A stretch of DNA of 33,772 bases from Clostridia bacterium (GCA_012838175.1 DUPU01000039.1:1-33772), one strand, 5' to 3'. Counted from the first letter of the stretch, positions 18,640-28,138 are shown. Numbers and translations are program-made. The notes: generated by a model not told the origin, from the letters alone.

Positions 18640-18666
18640 ACAGGATATCATTAATGAAGGTAGAAT
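18640..18666 (+). promoter_or_regulatory. Putative sigma-H promoter of prs
   Basis: ACAGGATAT (18640-18648) -N11- GTAGAAT (18660-18666); exact consensus match. Confidence 0.65.
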
Positions 18667-18718
18667 AAAAACAGGGTATGAGTTATTGCTACTACTATTG
18701 GGAGGTAGTTAATTTATT

Positions 18719-19663
18719 ATGAGCAACAAAAAACTAAAACTTTTTTCCGCCAATGCCAATCCGAAGTTAGCTCAGGAAATAGCAGAGTATTTAGGATTAA
18801 GTGTTGGGGCGGCGAAGGTAATTCGTTTTAGCGACGGGGAAATTACCATGGAGATTGATGAAAGTGTGCGGGGCGCCGATGTTTTTATTATTCAGCCCAC
18901 TTGTGCACCGGTAAATGAGCATTTAATGGAATTGCTGATTATGATAGATGCTATTCGGAGAGCCTCTGCGCGGAGAATTACAGCAGTTATACCTTACTAC
19001 GGATATGCCCGGCAGGAAAGAAAGAGCAGGGCCAGGGATCCTATTTCTGCAAAATTGGTGGCAAATCTGCTTACTGCCGCGGGCGCGCGCCGGGTTTTAG
19101 CCATGGACCTTCATGCCAGTGCTATTCAAGGCTTTTTTGATATCCCGGTAGATCATTTGCCTGGAGTGCCCATTTTAGCGGATTATTACAAGAAAAAGAA
19201 TATGGAAAATGTGGTCGTAGTTTCTCCTGACCTAGGGGGAGTGACCCGGGCTCGGGACCTGGCTAACCGCCTGGAAACGGGTATCGCTATTATCGACAAG
19301 AGGCGCCCTCAACCCAATGTGGCGGAGGTAATGAATATCATCGGTGATATTGAAGGGAAAACAGTAATTATGGCCGATGATATCATTGATACTGCCGGGA
19401 CGATTACTTTAGGGGCGAAGGCTTTGATGGAGAGAGGAGCCAAAGAGGTTCATGCCTGTTGCACTCATGCCGTTCTTTCCGGTCCGGCAATTGAGCGTTT
19501 GGAACAGTCGGTAATTAAGGAAGTATTAATTACTAATACTATTCCTTACGATCCTAAGGAAAAAGTTTGTACTAAGATAAAAGTTCTGTCTGTGGCTCCT
19601 CTTTTGGGTGAGGCCATTATGCGTATCCATGAAGATCTGTCCGTCAGCAGATTATTTGACTAA
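18719..19663 (+). CDS. prs: Ribose-phosphate pyrophosphokinase
   Basis: [75 protein letters not shown]. Confidence 0.97.
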   Translation: MSNKKLKLFSANANPKLAQEIAEYLGLSVGAAKVIRFSDGEITMEIDESVRGADVFIIQPTCAPVNEHLMELLIMIDAIRRASARRITAVIPYYGYARQERKSRARDPISAKLVANLLTAAGARRVLAMDLHASAIQGFFDIPVDHLPGVPILADYYKKKNMENVVVVSPDLGGVTRARDLANRLETGIAIIDKRRPQPNVAEVMNIIGDIEGKTVIMADDIIDTAGTITLGAKALMERGAKEVHACCTHAVLSGPAIERLEQSVIKEVLITNTIPYDPKEKVCTKIKVLSVAPLLGEAIMRIHEDLSVSRLFD

Positions 19664-19668
19664 ACAGT

Positions 19669-19690
19669 CCCCCGCTCAGGCGGGGGTTAT
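19669..19690. terminator. Terminator between convergent prs and PRC-barrel gene
   Basis: CCCCCGC-TCAG-GCGGGGG then TTATTCTTT. Confidence 0.75.
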
Positions 19691-20529
19691 TCTTTAATTT
19701 CTTTGTTTTCTTCGGGAATTACTTTTATATTATCAGTTTGGTCCGCATCCATCGGGGGGCATAATTCTTGATTTTTTTCGGGAATCTCTTGACAGGGGGG
19801 TTCTTTATTAATTTCATTATCTTCATTATATGTGGGAGCTGGAGTCAGATTATCGGAATATTTTTGCTCAGATTTGTTTTGCCGGGCGTCCTTTTCTTCT
19901 TCCGCCAGTTTGGAAATGGAATTAGTAATAGCTTGACCTAATTTTTGCGAGGTTTGCACTGTAGTATCCCAAGCTTTAACGGTGGCTGCTTTTAAATCAA
20001 GCATCGTTTTTTGCAGGGGTTTGCTGCCTTCGCTGACAATCCGGCTTTCTGCTCCCTCCTTTACGATAATCGCATCTTTGCCAATGGTTATTACTTCCTC
20101 ACTGGAGAGCAATGTTTTGCCTTTCCAAAGCCCGTCCGTAAATTTGCCGCTAAGCTCAAGTCGGGTAATTTTTCCGGTAATATCAAAATAGAATTCTTCA
20201 ACATGTCCCAAAGCTTTGCCGGAAGTGCTGACTACTTTTGAGTTTATTATCCGGGCCGGACTTTTCATTAATTTGATGATTTGGGGAAAATTTGCCGGTT
20301 TTTCAGCTGTTCCTGATTTATCAATGACAATGGCATTGTCACCGATGTTTCTTACTCTGTTGAAAGGGATGATTTTGTCTTCTTTAAACCATCCTTTTTG
20401 ATTAATGACAAAAGCAACAATTGCTTTTAATCCCGGGTCTATCACCAGGTTTTTCACATAACCTAAATGCTCTCCCTCGTCCAGGCTTAGTACGGGAAGG
20501 GAGAGGATTTTTTTGCTTTGTTTTTCCAT
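19687..20529 (-). CDS. PRC-barrel domain protein with acidic/polar C-terminal tail
   Basis: 280 aa; two PRC-barrel-like repeats (LSLPVLSLDEGEHLGYVKNLVIDP and NSKVVSTSGKALGHVEEFYFDITGKI). Confidence 0.8.
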   Translation of the reverse strand: MEKQSKKILSLPVLSLDEGEHLGYVKNLVIDPGLKAIVAFVINQKGWFKEDKIIPFNRVRNIGDNAIVIDKSGTAEKPANFPQIIKLMKSPARIINSKVVSTSGKALGHVEEFYFDITGKITRLELSGKFTDGLWKGKTLLSSEEVITIGKDAIIVKEGAESRIVSEGSKPLQKTMLDLKAATVKAWDTTVQTSQKLGQAITNSISKLAEEEKDARQNKSEQKYSDNLTPAPTYNEDNEINKEPPCQEIPEKNQELCPPMDADQTDNIKVIPEENKEIKE

Positions 20530-20569
20530 TTAAGAACACCTCCTTCTCATGCAAGGTAAACTTGATAGA

Positions 20570-20596
20570 ATACTATGCTTGAACTTTAAGGGATAT
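20570..20596 (-). promoter_or_regulatory. Putative sigma-E promoter of the PRC-barrel gene
   Basis: Minus strand ATA (20596-20594) -N16- CATAGTAT (20577-20570), matching ATA-N16-CATANNNT; 40 nt before the start. Confidence 0.5.
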
Positions 20597-20711
20597 GCAA
20601 AATATCTGGAAAAACCTGACTCTTCCGGCAAAAAGTCTGGACAATTGGTAATTAAATCAGGATAATGAATATAAAAACTGATGAAGATTTTGTGCCTTGA
20701 GAAAGGAATGA

Positions 20712-21278
20712 ATGACAGTGAAAATAGTTGTCGGTTTAGGCAATCCGGGACCGCGATATGAAACTACCCGGCACAATGCAGGATTTATGGTGCTGGATTT
20801 GCTGGCGGAAAAACTAAACATAGCTTTTACAAAACAGGCCCATTTTTCTTTAATTGCCGAGGGGCGAATCCCGGGTGAAAAGGTATTGCTGATGAAACCT
20901 ATGACTTATATGAATTTAAGCGGTAAGGCAGTTTTGGATGCGGTTAATTTTTACAAGACGGAGTTGGCCGATTTATTAATAATCTATGACGATATGGATT
21001 TGGATGTAGGCAGATTGCGCGTTAGACATAAAGGCAGCGGAGGCGGCCATAAAGGAATGAATTCCATCATCAATGTCTTTTCCAATGAAGAGATTCCTCG
21101 AATTAAAATCGGAATCGGAAGGCCAAGTAGGGAACTACCGGCAGATTATGTTACCATGCCTTTTACTGATGAGGATTGGGAGTTGGTAAAACCTGTCTTG
21201 GAAAAAGGGGCCGAGGCGGCGGAGTTTTGGTTAAAAGAAGGTATTTTTTCCACCATGAATAAATACAATGGTACATAA
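20712..21278 (+). CDS. pth: Peptidyl-tRNA hydrolase
   Basis: IVVGLGNPGPRYETTRHNAGFMVLD, KPMTYMNLSG, IYDDMDLDVGRLRVRHKGSGGGHKGMNSI. Confidence 0.97.
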   Translation: MTVKIVVGLGNPGPRYETTRHNAGFMVLDLLAEKLNIAFTKQAHFSLIAEGRIPGEKVLLMKPMTYMNLSGKAVLDAVNFYKTELADLLIIYDDMDLDVGRLRVRHKGSGGGHKGMNSIINVFSNEEIPRIKIGIGRPSRELPADYVTMPFTDEDWELVKPVLEKGAEAAEFWLKEGIFSTMNKYNGT

Positions 21279-21307
21279 TATGATAAGAGTAGCAGCAAAC
21301 TAAGGCC

Positions 21308-21706
21308 ATGAATTGGGTATGGACAGGAATTCTGGCTGCCATGGGAGCATGGCAAGTTAATAAAATTGTCATTAGGTATTGGGGAGATTGGGGCACGGTT
21401 TGGATTACTCCTGTTATAGAAGAAATGCTGAAAACAGGAGGAGCGTTTTTCTTTGGGGCCAACCTTATTCTAACCCACGGAATGTTTGGGACAATAGAAG
21501 CTTTTTATGACCTAAAGACTGCCCGACGTAAAGGGCCGGCTGCTGCTTTAGCCAGTTTCTTGGGACATTTGGCCTTTGGCATTGCTGCTAATGCTGGATT
21601 GATATTTCATAAAAGTTTGTGGGCGGCTTTAATCTATGGAGTTATGGGTCATTTGGCATGGAATGTCTTGGTCTCTCTCTTGGTTAACAAGGAAGGGAAT
21701 GCTTGA
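21308..21706 (+). CDS. Small PrsW-like putative intramembrane protease
   Basis: 132 aa, hydrophobic; ordered motifs PVIEEMLKT (EExxK), GMFGTIEAFYDL, FLGHLAFG, MGHLAWN. Confidence 0.6.
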   Translation: MNWVWTGILAAMGAWQVNKIVIRYWGDWGTVWITPVIEEMLKTGGAFFFGANLILTHGMFGTIEAFYDLKTARRKGPAAALASFLGHLAFGIAANAGLIFHKSLWAALIYGVMGHLAWNVLVSLLVNKEGNA

Positions 21707-21781
21707 CGTGACAACTCTCATCGGATATACTGAAACATATTATCACGAGGGAGTATTATACCAGAGATAAAAGGCGCGGTC

Positions 21782-21817
21782 AGATTAGATCGTGCTTATT
21801 TCTGTGTGCGCTAATCT
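21782..21817 (+). other. Stem-loop upstream of mfd
   Basis: AGATTAG (21782-21788) / CTAATCT (21811-21817). Confidence 0.35.
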
Positions 21818-21844
21818 TTATGCGTTGAAAATTCGGAGGAAGTC

Positions 21845-24800
21845 ATGACATTAAAAGAGGTTATTGAGTCTTGGAAAACAAAGGAATCCTACCCCTCAGT
21901 GCGGAGGAATCTATATCCCGGTTACGGTCAATTAATTGTAGGATTGACGGATGTGCCCAGGTCCTGCTGGACAACAGCTTTGGCAGTTGATATGAAACAA
22001 CCTATTTTGGTAATTACCCCGACTGATGAAGGGGCAAAAACCGCTTTTGGGGATTTAACATCTTTATTACCTGAGGGCAAGGTTTATTATTTCCCTCAAT
22101 TAGACCTTTTGCCTTATGAGGTTTATGCCCGAAATGTGGAAATTATCGCCCAAAGAATGAAGGTCCTTACTAAACTTGCCTTCGGAGAACCGGTAATTGT
22201 GATAACATCGGTAGATGCTCTTTTAAAAAAAATTGCTCCCCGGAAAATCATAAAACAATATTCTTTAACTTTAAGCGTCGGTGAAAGTGTTGATATTCAC
22301 AAATTGGCAGCTGCTTTAGTTAATATGGGCTATACGAAAGAAGATCTGGTGGAAATACCGGGTACCTTCAGCACCCGGGGAGGTATTATTGATATTTTTC
22401 CTCTAACGGAGAACTCACCCTTAAGGGTGGAATTTTTTGATGATGAAATTGAATCCATCCGGTATTTTGATACAGATACCCAGCGCTCTTTGAAAGAAAC
22501 AAACGAAGTTTTTTTGCCCCCAGCTGATGAATTTCCTGCCGCTGAGGAATTACTTATGTCTGCCGGTAAAGTCCTGGCTAAGGAGCTGTCTTCCATTCTT
22601 CCCTCATATTCCGGTGCTGCCAAGAGACATTTAAGAGATACTTTTTTTCCCTATTTGGAAAAATTGGAACAAGGTATTTGGACTAAAGGTATGGAACAGT
22701 TTTTAACCTATCTTTATCCTGATGCCGGGGGACTTGGAGATTATCTTCCCCCGGAAGGTTTGGTAATTATTCATGAACCGGATATTGTCAGGGAAAACAT
22801 AGAAAAAATGAGAAAAGAACTTAATTCCTGGTATTACGATCTGTTGGAAGAAGGGAAAATCCTGCCCTCCTTTGGGAATAATTTTCTTGATTATGACCGG
22901 TATAGTGCCATGGTGCAAAAACACCCTTTCCTTTTGTTTGCCCTTTTGCCGGAAACGGCGGGACTTCCTGTAAAAGCAAAATATGATCTTATTACCAGGG
23001 ATGTACCCTCATATAAAGGCCGGCTGCACCAGTGGGCGGAAGATTTAACATACTACAAGAAGGAGAAATATTCCGTTGTCATTTCTGCCAGTTCCCAAAT
23101 CAGAAAGGAAAAGTTGCGGGAAATGTTGCGGGAAATGGATATTGAGGGTGTAGAAATTATTGATGCTGCTTTATCCAGGGGTTTTGACTGTCCGGCCTTT
23201 AAATTATTGGTTTTAAGTGAAACTGATATATTGGGGCAAAACATCCCGGCTAAGTCCCGCCGTATTAGGCGTCAAGGAAAAAAGATTGAGACCTTCCTTG
23301 ATTTAAAGGTAGGAGACTATGTGGTGCATGTGAACCATGGAATTGGGCGCTATTTGGGAGTAGTGCGATTGGATATTGGGGATACCCAAAGGGATTATTT
23401 GCATATTCAATACTCCGGGGAAGACAAACTTTACGTGCCAACGGAACAGGTAGATTTGATCCAAAAATATGTAGGGGGGGACGGTCATACTCCCAAGGTA
23501 TATAAATTAGGGGGTACAGAATGGAACCGGGTTAAAGCAAAGGTACGTTCTTCCGTCCAGGATATGGCCAAGGAATTATTAGCCCTTTATGCCGCCCGGG
23601 AAGCTATAAAAGGGCATGCCTTTTCCCCTGATACTGTCTGGCAAAAAGAATTTGAGGATGCTTTTCCCTATCCGGAAACCGTTGACCAGTTAAGGGCGGT
23701 AGAAGAAATTAAGAAAGATATGGAAGATCAAAAACCTATGGACCGGCTGCTGTGTGGTGATGTAGGCTATGGTAAGACAGAGGTGGCTTTGAGGGCTGCT
23801 TTTAAAGCGGTAATGGACGGAAAACAGGTAGCTGTGCTTGTTCCTACTACTGTTCTGGCCCAACAGCATCAGAGAACTTTTGAAGAGAGGTTTGCCGGCC
23901 TTCCTGTGACCATCGGAGTTTTAAGTCGTTTTAAAAGCCCTAAGGAAATTAAATCAACTATAAAAAGTTTAGCCCAGGGGGGAATTGATATTGTTATCGG
24001 CACCCATCGGCTTTTATCCAAGGACGTGAAGTTTAAGGATTTGGGGCTTCTGATTATTGATGAAGAACAACGCTTTGGTGTAGCCCATAAAGAGAAAATA
24101 AAAAAAATTAAGCAAAATATTGATGTCCTCACATTAACCGCCACCCCTATTCCGCGAACATTGCATATGTCCTTGGTTGGGGTGCGGGATATGAGTGTCA
24201 TCGAAACTCCTCCGGAAGACCGGCAGCCTGTGCAAACTTACGTTATGGAGTATCAGGAACGAGTGATTAAAGAAGCCATATCCCGGGAAATAAATCGGGG
24301 CGGACAGGTGTATTATGTGCATAACCGGGTAAATAATATTTTTCGTATTGCCGATCAGATTAAAACATTGGTTCCTGAAGCAAAAGTTATTATTGGTCAC
24401 GGTCAAATGAAAGAGCACGAATTGGAACAGGTGATGCTGGATTTTGTGGAAGGGTACTATAATGTTTTGGTATGCACCACCATTGTGGAATCGGGACTGG
24501 ATATCCCCAATGTTAACACTTTAATTGTAGATGAAGCAGATAATTTAGGGCTGTCACAGCTTTATCAACTTCGGGGCCGGGTAGGCAGGTCTAATAAACA
24601 GGCCTATGCTTATTTTACTTATCGCAAGGATAAGGTACTAAGCGGGATTGCCAAGAAAAGACTGACCGCTATTAGAGATTTTACCGAATTGGGCTCCGGC
24701 TTTAAGATTGCTATGCGGGACATGGAAATCAGAGGAGCAGGAAATATCTTGGGCCCGGAACAGCATGGACACATTTTAGCTGTTGGTTTTGATCTCTACT

Positions 24801-25327
24801 GCCGACTGGTGGAGGAAGAAGTTAGAAAACAGCGACAGAAAGGAAGTATTCAGGAAAAGATTACCCCTCTTCTGGAGTTGCATGTTGATGCTTATATTCC
24901 TGATCAATATGTGCAGGAAGTTGATTTGAAGATAGAATTATATAAAAGGCTGGCGGCGGCAGAAGAGCTAAAAGATGTTGATGATTTGGAAGATGAGGTG
25001 GAAGATCGTTTCGGTACCATGCCGCAACCGGTGCGGAACTTATTCATCCTGGGAAAACTAAAGGTATTGGGTCAGAAATTAAGGATAAACGGGATCATAC
25101 AACAAAAAAAAGCGGTCGGGGTTCGTTTTGCGCCGGATCATATGATTTCCGGCCAGGATTTAGCGGAAATTGCTAAGGAATTTGGCCGGCGCATATCTTT
25201 TAGTGTCTCCGGGGACTTGGAGATACGTATTAATATCGATAATTTGGCGCAAGAAAGATTGCTTTCCTTGATACAAAAAATATTAACAAAATTATTAGGT
25301 TTATCTCAAGGGAGGAGCGTGTTATAA
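21845..25327 (+). CDS. mfd: Transcription-repair coupling factor
   Basis: 1160 aa; LKVGDYVVHVNHGIGRYLG RID, DRLLCGDVGYGKTEVALRAAFKAVMDGKQVAVLVPTT, DEEQRFGV, LTLTATPIPRTLHMSL. Confidence 0.98.
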   Translation: MTLKEVIESWKTKESYPSVRRNLYPGYGQLIVGLTDVPRSCWTTALAVDMKQPILVITPTDEGAKTAFGDLTSLLPEGKVYYFPQLDLLPYEVYARNVEIIAQRMKVLTKLAFGEPVIVITSVDALLKKIAPRKIIKQYSLTLSVGESVDIHKLAAALVNMGYTKEDLVEIPGTFSTRGGIIDIFPLTENSPLRVEFFDDEIESIRYFDTDTQRSLKETNEVFLPPADEFPAAEELLMSAGKVLAKELSSILPSYSGAAKRHLRDTFFPYLEKLEQGIWTKGMEQFLTYLYPDAGGLGDYLPPEGLVIIHEPDIVRENIEKMRKELNSWYYDLLEEGKILPSFGNNFLDYDRYSAMVQKHPFLLFALLPETAGLPVKAKYDLITRDVPSYKGRLHQWAEDLTYYKKEKYSVVISASSQIRKEKLREMLREMDIEGVEIIDAALSRGFDCPAFKLLVLSETDILGQNIPAKSRRIRRQGKKIETFLDLKVGDYVVHVNHGIGRYLGVVRLDIGDTQRDYLHIQYSGEDKLYVPTEQVDLIQKYVGGDGHTPKVYKLGGTEWNRVKAKVRSSVQDMAKELLALYAAREAIKGHAFSPDTVWQKEFEDAFPYPETVDQLRAVEEIKKDMEDQKPMDRLLCGDVGYGKTEVALRAAFKAVMDGKQVAVLVPTTVLAQQHQRTFEERFAGLPVTIGVLSRFKSPKEIKSTIKSLAQGGIDIVIGTHRLLSKDVKFKDLGLLIIDEEQRFGVAHKEKIKKIKQNIDVLTLTATPIPRTLHMSLVGVRDMSVIETPPEDRQPVQTYVMEYQERVIKEAISREINRGGQVYYVHNRVNNIFRIADQIKTLVPEAKVIIGHGQMKEHELEQVMLDFVEGYYNVLVCTTIVESGLDIPNVNTLIVDEADNLGLSQLYQLRGRVGRSNKQAYAYFTYRKDKVLSGIAKKRLTAIRDFTELGSGFKIAMRDMEIRGAGNILGPEQHGHILAVGFDLYCRLVEEEVRKQRQKGSIQEKITPLLELHVDAYIPDQYVQEVDLKIELYKRLAAAEELKDVDDLEDEVEDRFGTMPQPVRNLFILGKLKVLGQKLRINGIIQQKKAVGVRFAPDHMISGQDLAEIAKEFGRRISFSVSGDLEIRINIDNLAQERLLSLIQKILTKLLGLSQGRSVL

Positions 25328-25355
25328 TTAGTTATCTTTGAAGGAGGTGTTTTGG

Positions 25356-26318
25356 TTGCGTTATCGTTCTTTGTTATTTTTGCTTTTGATGTCTTTATTA
25401 TTAACTGTCAGCTGCGGTACTAAGCCGGTGGCTGTTGTTAACGGGGAAAAAGTATCACAAGAAAGATTTGAGCGTTATTTTACTCAGGTGAAAACCTATG
25501 CGGAGCAGATGGGAATGTCCTTCGAAGGAGAAGAAGGGGAAAAACAATTAGCCAATTTAAAGCAGGATGCCTTGGACAACCTGATTGATGAAATCCTGAT
25601 TATGCAAACTGGGGGTAAGGAAGGCATCAAAGTAAGTGAAAATGAGATTAATGACTTTTTAGAACAACGGGTAAAAAACGCTTTTGAGAATAAAGAAGAA
25701 TACCTGGATTGGCTTGAATCGTTTGGACTGACGGAAGAAGAATTTAAAGATAAAATTAAATATCAACTGACCGGTCAGAAGCTATTTGAAAAGGTCACAG
25801 AACAAATTACCGTGACAGATGAAGAAGCCCGTAAAACTTATGAATCCGATAAGACTCCCTGGGAAAAGATTAAGGTTTCCCATATTTTAATTGGTGTGGA
25901 AAGAGATACCGCCAGCCAATCTGAGTTAGAACAAGCAAAAAATACCGCGATGTCTTTGATTAGGGAATTGGATCAAGGGGCCGATTTTGCGGAACTGGCC
26001 AGAAAATATTCGGCGGATCCCGGTTCTGCAAGTCTGGGCGGGGTTTTGGATATGGAATTTGCCAGAAATGATCAAGGCTTAGTTAAAGAATTTGTAGAAG
26101 GATCCTTTGCGTTGGAAAAGGTCGGGGATTACAGCAATAGTCCTGTGCTGTCCCAGTTTGGCTATCATATTATTAAATTAGATGCCAAGAAAGGCTCTTT
26201 TGATGAGGTGAAGGATGATCTAAAGAATCAGCTTATCCAAAAAGAGAAAAATCAGGCCTTTTCTGACTATATGGAAAAAATAAAAAAAGAGGCCAAGATT
26301 ACAAAAAATCTTTCCTAA
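25356..26318 (+). CDS. PrsA/SurA-like peptidyl-prolyl isomerase lipoprotein (parvulin)
   Basis: Signal peptide with lipobox LLTVSC, SurA-N-like domain, parvulin domain VSHILIGVE...ADFAELARKYSADPGSASLGG...FGYHIIKL; TTG at 25356 is well spaced from AAGGAGGTG. Confidence 0.9.
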   Translation: MRYRSLLFLLLMSLLLTVSCGTKPVAVVNGEKVSQERFERYFTQVKTYAEQMGMSFEGEEGEKQLANLKQDALDNLIDEILIMQTGGKEGIKVSENEINDFLEQRVKNAFENKEEYLDWLESFGLTEEEFKDKIKYQLTGQKLFEKVTEQITVTDEEARKTYESDKTPWEKIKVSHILIGVERDTASQSELEQAKNTAMSLIRELDQGADFAELARKYSADPGSASLGGVLDMEFARNDQGLVKEFVEGSFALEKVGDYSNSPVLSQFGYHIIKLDAKKGSFDEVKDDLKNQLIQKEKNQAFSDYMEKIKKEAKITKNLS

Positions 26319-26330
26319 GGATACTTTCGG

Positions 26331-26363
26331 GCAAAACAGGTTTTTCCGCTGTTTTGCTTTTTT
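26331..26363 (+). terminator. Terminator
   Basis: GCAAAACAG-GTTTTTCCG-CTGTTTTGC-TTTTTT. Confidence 0.85.
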
Positions 26364-26410
26364 GTCTGTCCTTTTGCTACTCTGTCGCGGATTCGTCCAT
26401 GGCAAAAAAT

Positions 26411-26440
26411 GAATAATAGACAGTAAAAAGTTATATACTA
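26411..26440 (+). promoter_or_regulatory. Putative sigma-G-like promoter of spoVT
   Basis: GAATA (26411-26415) -N18- TATACTA (26434-26440), close to GHATR-N18-CATNMTA (one -10 mismatch). Confidence 0.4.
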
Positions 26441-26498
26441 TCATTGAAACAGTGCAAATGACGTCAAAAGTTTAGCAAAAAGGAGGGAAAAGATTTAG

Positions 26499-27071
26499 AT
26501 GAAAGCAACAGGAATCGTACGGAGAATAGATGATTTAGGAAGGGTAGTGATCCCAAAAGAAATTCGCAGGACATTAAGGATTAGAGAGGGAGATCCATTA
26601 GAAATTTTTGTTGATCGGGAAGGGGAAGTCATATTAAAAAAATACTCTCCCATTGGTGAATTAGGCGATTTTGCCAAAGAGTACGCTGATTCCCTTTATG
26701 AAGCCATTGGTCACATAGCTTGCATTGCGGACCGCGATACAATTATTGCAGTAAGCGGAGCCTCGAAAAAAGAGTTTTTAAATAAGCCTATTGGGCCGGC
26801 AATAGAGCGGGTCATGGAAGAAAGGCGTTCCGTACTGATGAACAATCCCGGTGAAAACGCTGGTAATAAAGATTGTGCCATTATTGAAAGCGACAGCGAA
26901 GAAGAAGGATGTAAGTTTTCTGCCCAGGTTGTGTCTCCCATTATTGCACAAGGTGACCCTATCGGAGCAGTGATTCTATGCTCTAAGGAAGCTAATGTTA
27001 CCATGGGTGAAATGGAAGTTAAGCTGGCAGAAACTGCCGCAGGTTTCTTGGCAAAACAGATGGAACAATAA
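26499..27071 (+). CDS. spoVT: Stage V sporulation protein T
   Basis: MKATGIVRRIDDLGRVVIPKEIRRTLRIREGDPLEIFVDREGEVILKKYSPIGEL AbrB-like domain plus GAF-like C-terminus. Confidence 0.96.
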   Translation: MKATGIVRRIDDLGRVVIPKEIRRTLRIREGDPLEIFVDREGEVILKKYSPIGELGDFAKEYADSLYEAIGHIACIADRDTIIAVSGASKKEFLNKPIGPAIERVMEERRSVLMNNPGENAGNKDCAIIESDSEEEGCKFSAQVVSPIIAQGDPIGAVILCSKEANVTMGEMEVKLAETAAGFLAKQMEQ

Positions 27072-27113
27072 AGAGCAATTAGGGTATCGTTCCAAAACTA
27101 TTAGCTGCTGATT

Positions 27114-27142
27114 TAAAAAAATCGCCCCGGGGCGATTTTTTT
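27114..27142 (+). terminator. Terminator after spoVT
   Basis: AAAAAAATCGCCCC/GGGGCGATTTTTTT. Confidence 0.85.
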
Positions 27143-27263
27143 GTTTCCCCTAGTTCAAGAACCAAGGTGCATTTATTAATTGGCTTGCGCTAAATGGATT
27201 TAATTGCTAGAATAATGTCAGTAGTTTAGAAGTAAGAAAAATCGAAACTAGGAAGGGATTCTT

Positions 27264-28058
27264 TTGGATTTCAATATAAATAAGAAGCTAACCTTTGAAG
27301 ATTTGGTAGAAATAATGAGAATCCTACGAGGAGATAGAGGGTGTCCGTGGGATAAAGAACAGACGCATGAATCCATAAAAAAGTATCTTGTGGAAGAAAC
27401 TTACGAGGTATTGGATGCCATTGATGAAAAAAACATGCATAAATTATGTGAAGAATTGGGAGACTTATTACTGCAGATTACCTTCCACGCTCGGATAGCT
27501 GAAGAAGAAGGCCGTTTTAATATTAATGATGTAATTAGAGAAATTATTGAAAAAATGGTGAGAAGGCATCCCCACGTTTTTGGTTCTGCCTCTGCCCAAA
27601 CTCCGGAACAGGTATTGACTAAATGGGAAGAAATAAAAGACGTGGAAACAGATAAGCCCAGGCCGATACTGGATGTTCCCAAGAACTTTCCCGCTTTGTA
27701 CAGGGCGCAAAAACTCCAGCAAAAGGCAGCGCGGGTTGGGTTTGATTGGCCGGATATTACCGGGGCTTGGGACAAGTTAAAGGAAGAATTAAAAGAATTA
27801 AAGGATGCGGAAACCGAGGGTATAGGAATTAAAGAAGAATTGGGTGATGTCCTCTTTGCCGTGGTTAACTTAGCCAGATTTTTAGGTGTAGATGCTGAGG
27901 AAGCCTTACAGGATACCAATAGAAAATTTATTCAAAGATTTTCTCATATTGAAGAAAAGGCCAAGCTTATTAATGTGGATATTAAGGAATTATCTTTAGA
28001 AGAAATGGACATATTCTGGAATGAGGCAAAGACAAATAAAAATAAGGAAAATATCTAG
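27264..28058 (+). CDS. mazG: Nucleoside triphosphate pyrophosphohydrolase MazG
   Basis: RILRGDRGCPWDKEQTHESIKKYLVEETYEVLDAI, duplicated MazG domain with EELKELKDAETEGIGIKEELGDVLFAVVNLAR. Confidence 0.95.
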   Translation: MDFNINKKLTFEDLVEIMRILRGDRGCPWDKEQTHESIKKYLVEETYEVLDAIDEKNMHKLCEELGDLLLQITFHARIAEEEGRFNINDVIREIIEKMVRRHPHVFGSASAQTPEQVLTKWEEIKDVETDKPRPILDVPKNFPALYRAQKLQQKAARVGFDWPDITGAWDKLKEELKELKDAETEGIGIKEELGDVLFAVVNLARFLGVDAEEALQDTNRKFIQRFSHIEEKAKLINVDIKELSLEEMDIFWNEAKTNKNKENI

Positions 28059-28075
28059 AAAAAAATAGAATTATG

Positions 28076-28102
28076 GCAGGATTATCTTGGATTACCGCGA
28101 AT
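28076..28102 (+). promoter_or_regulatory. Near-consensus sigma-H-like promoter upstream of HU
   Basis: GCAGGATTA -N11- CGCGAAT; one mismatch (C for R). Confidence 0.35.
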
Positions 28103-28138
28103 TCTAAGTTAAGTAACAACTTTTAGGAGGGATATATT

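Noticed and set aside
21270-21285. CATAATAT upstream of the PrsW-like ORF as a sigma-E/G -10
   Set aside because: No matching -35 at N16 or N18.
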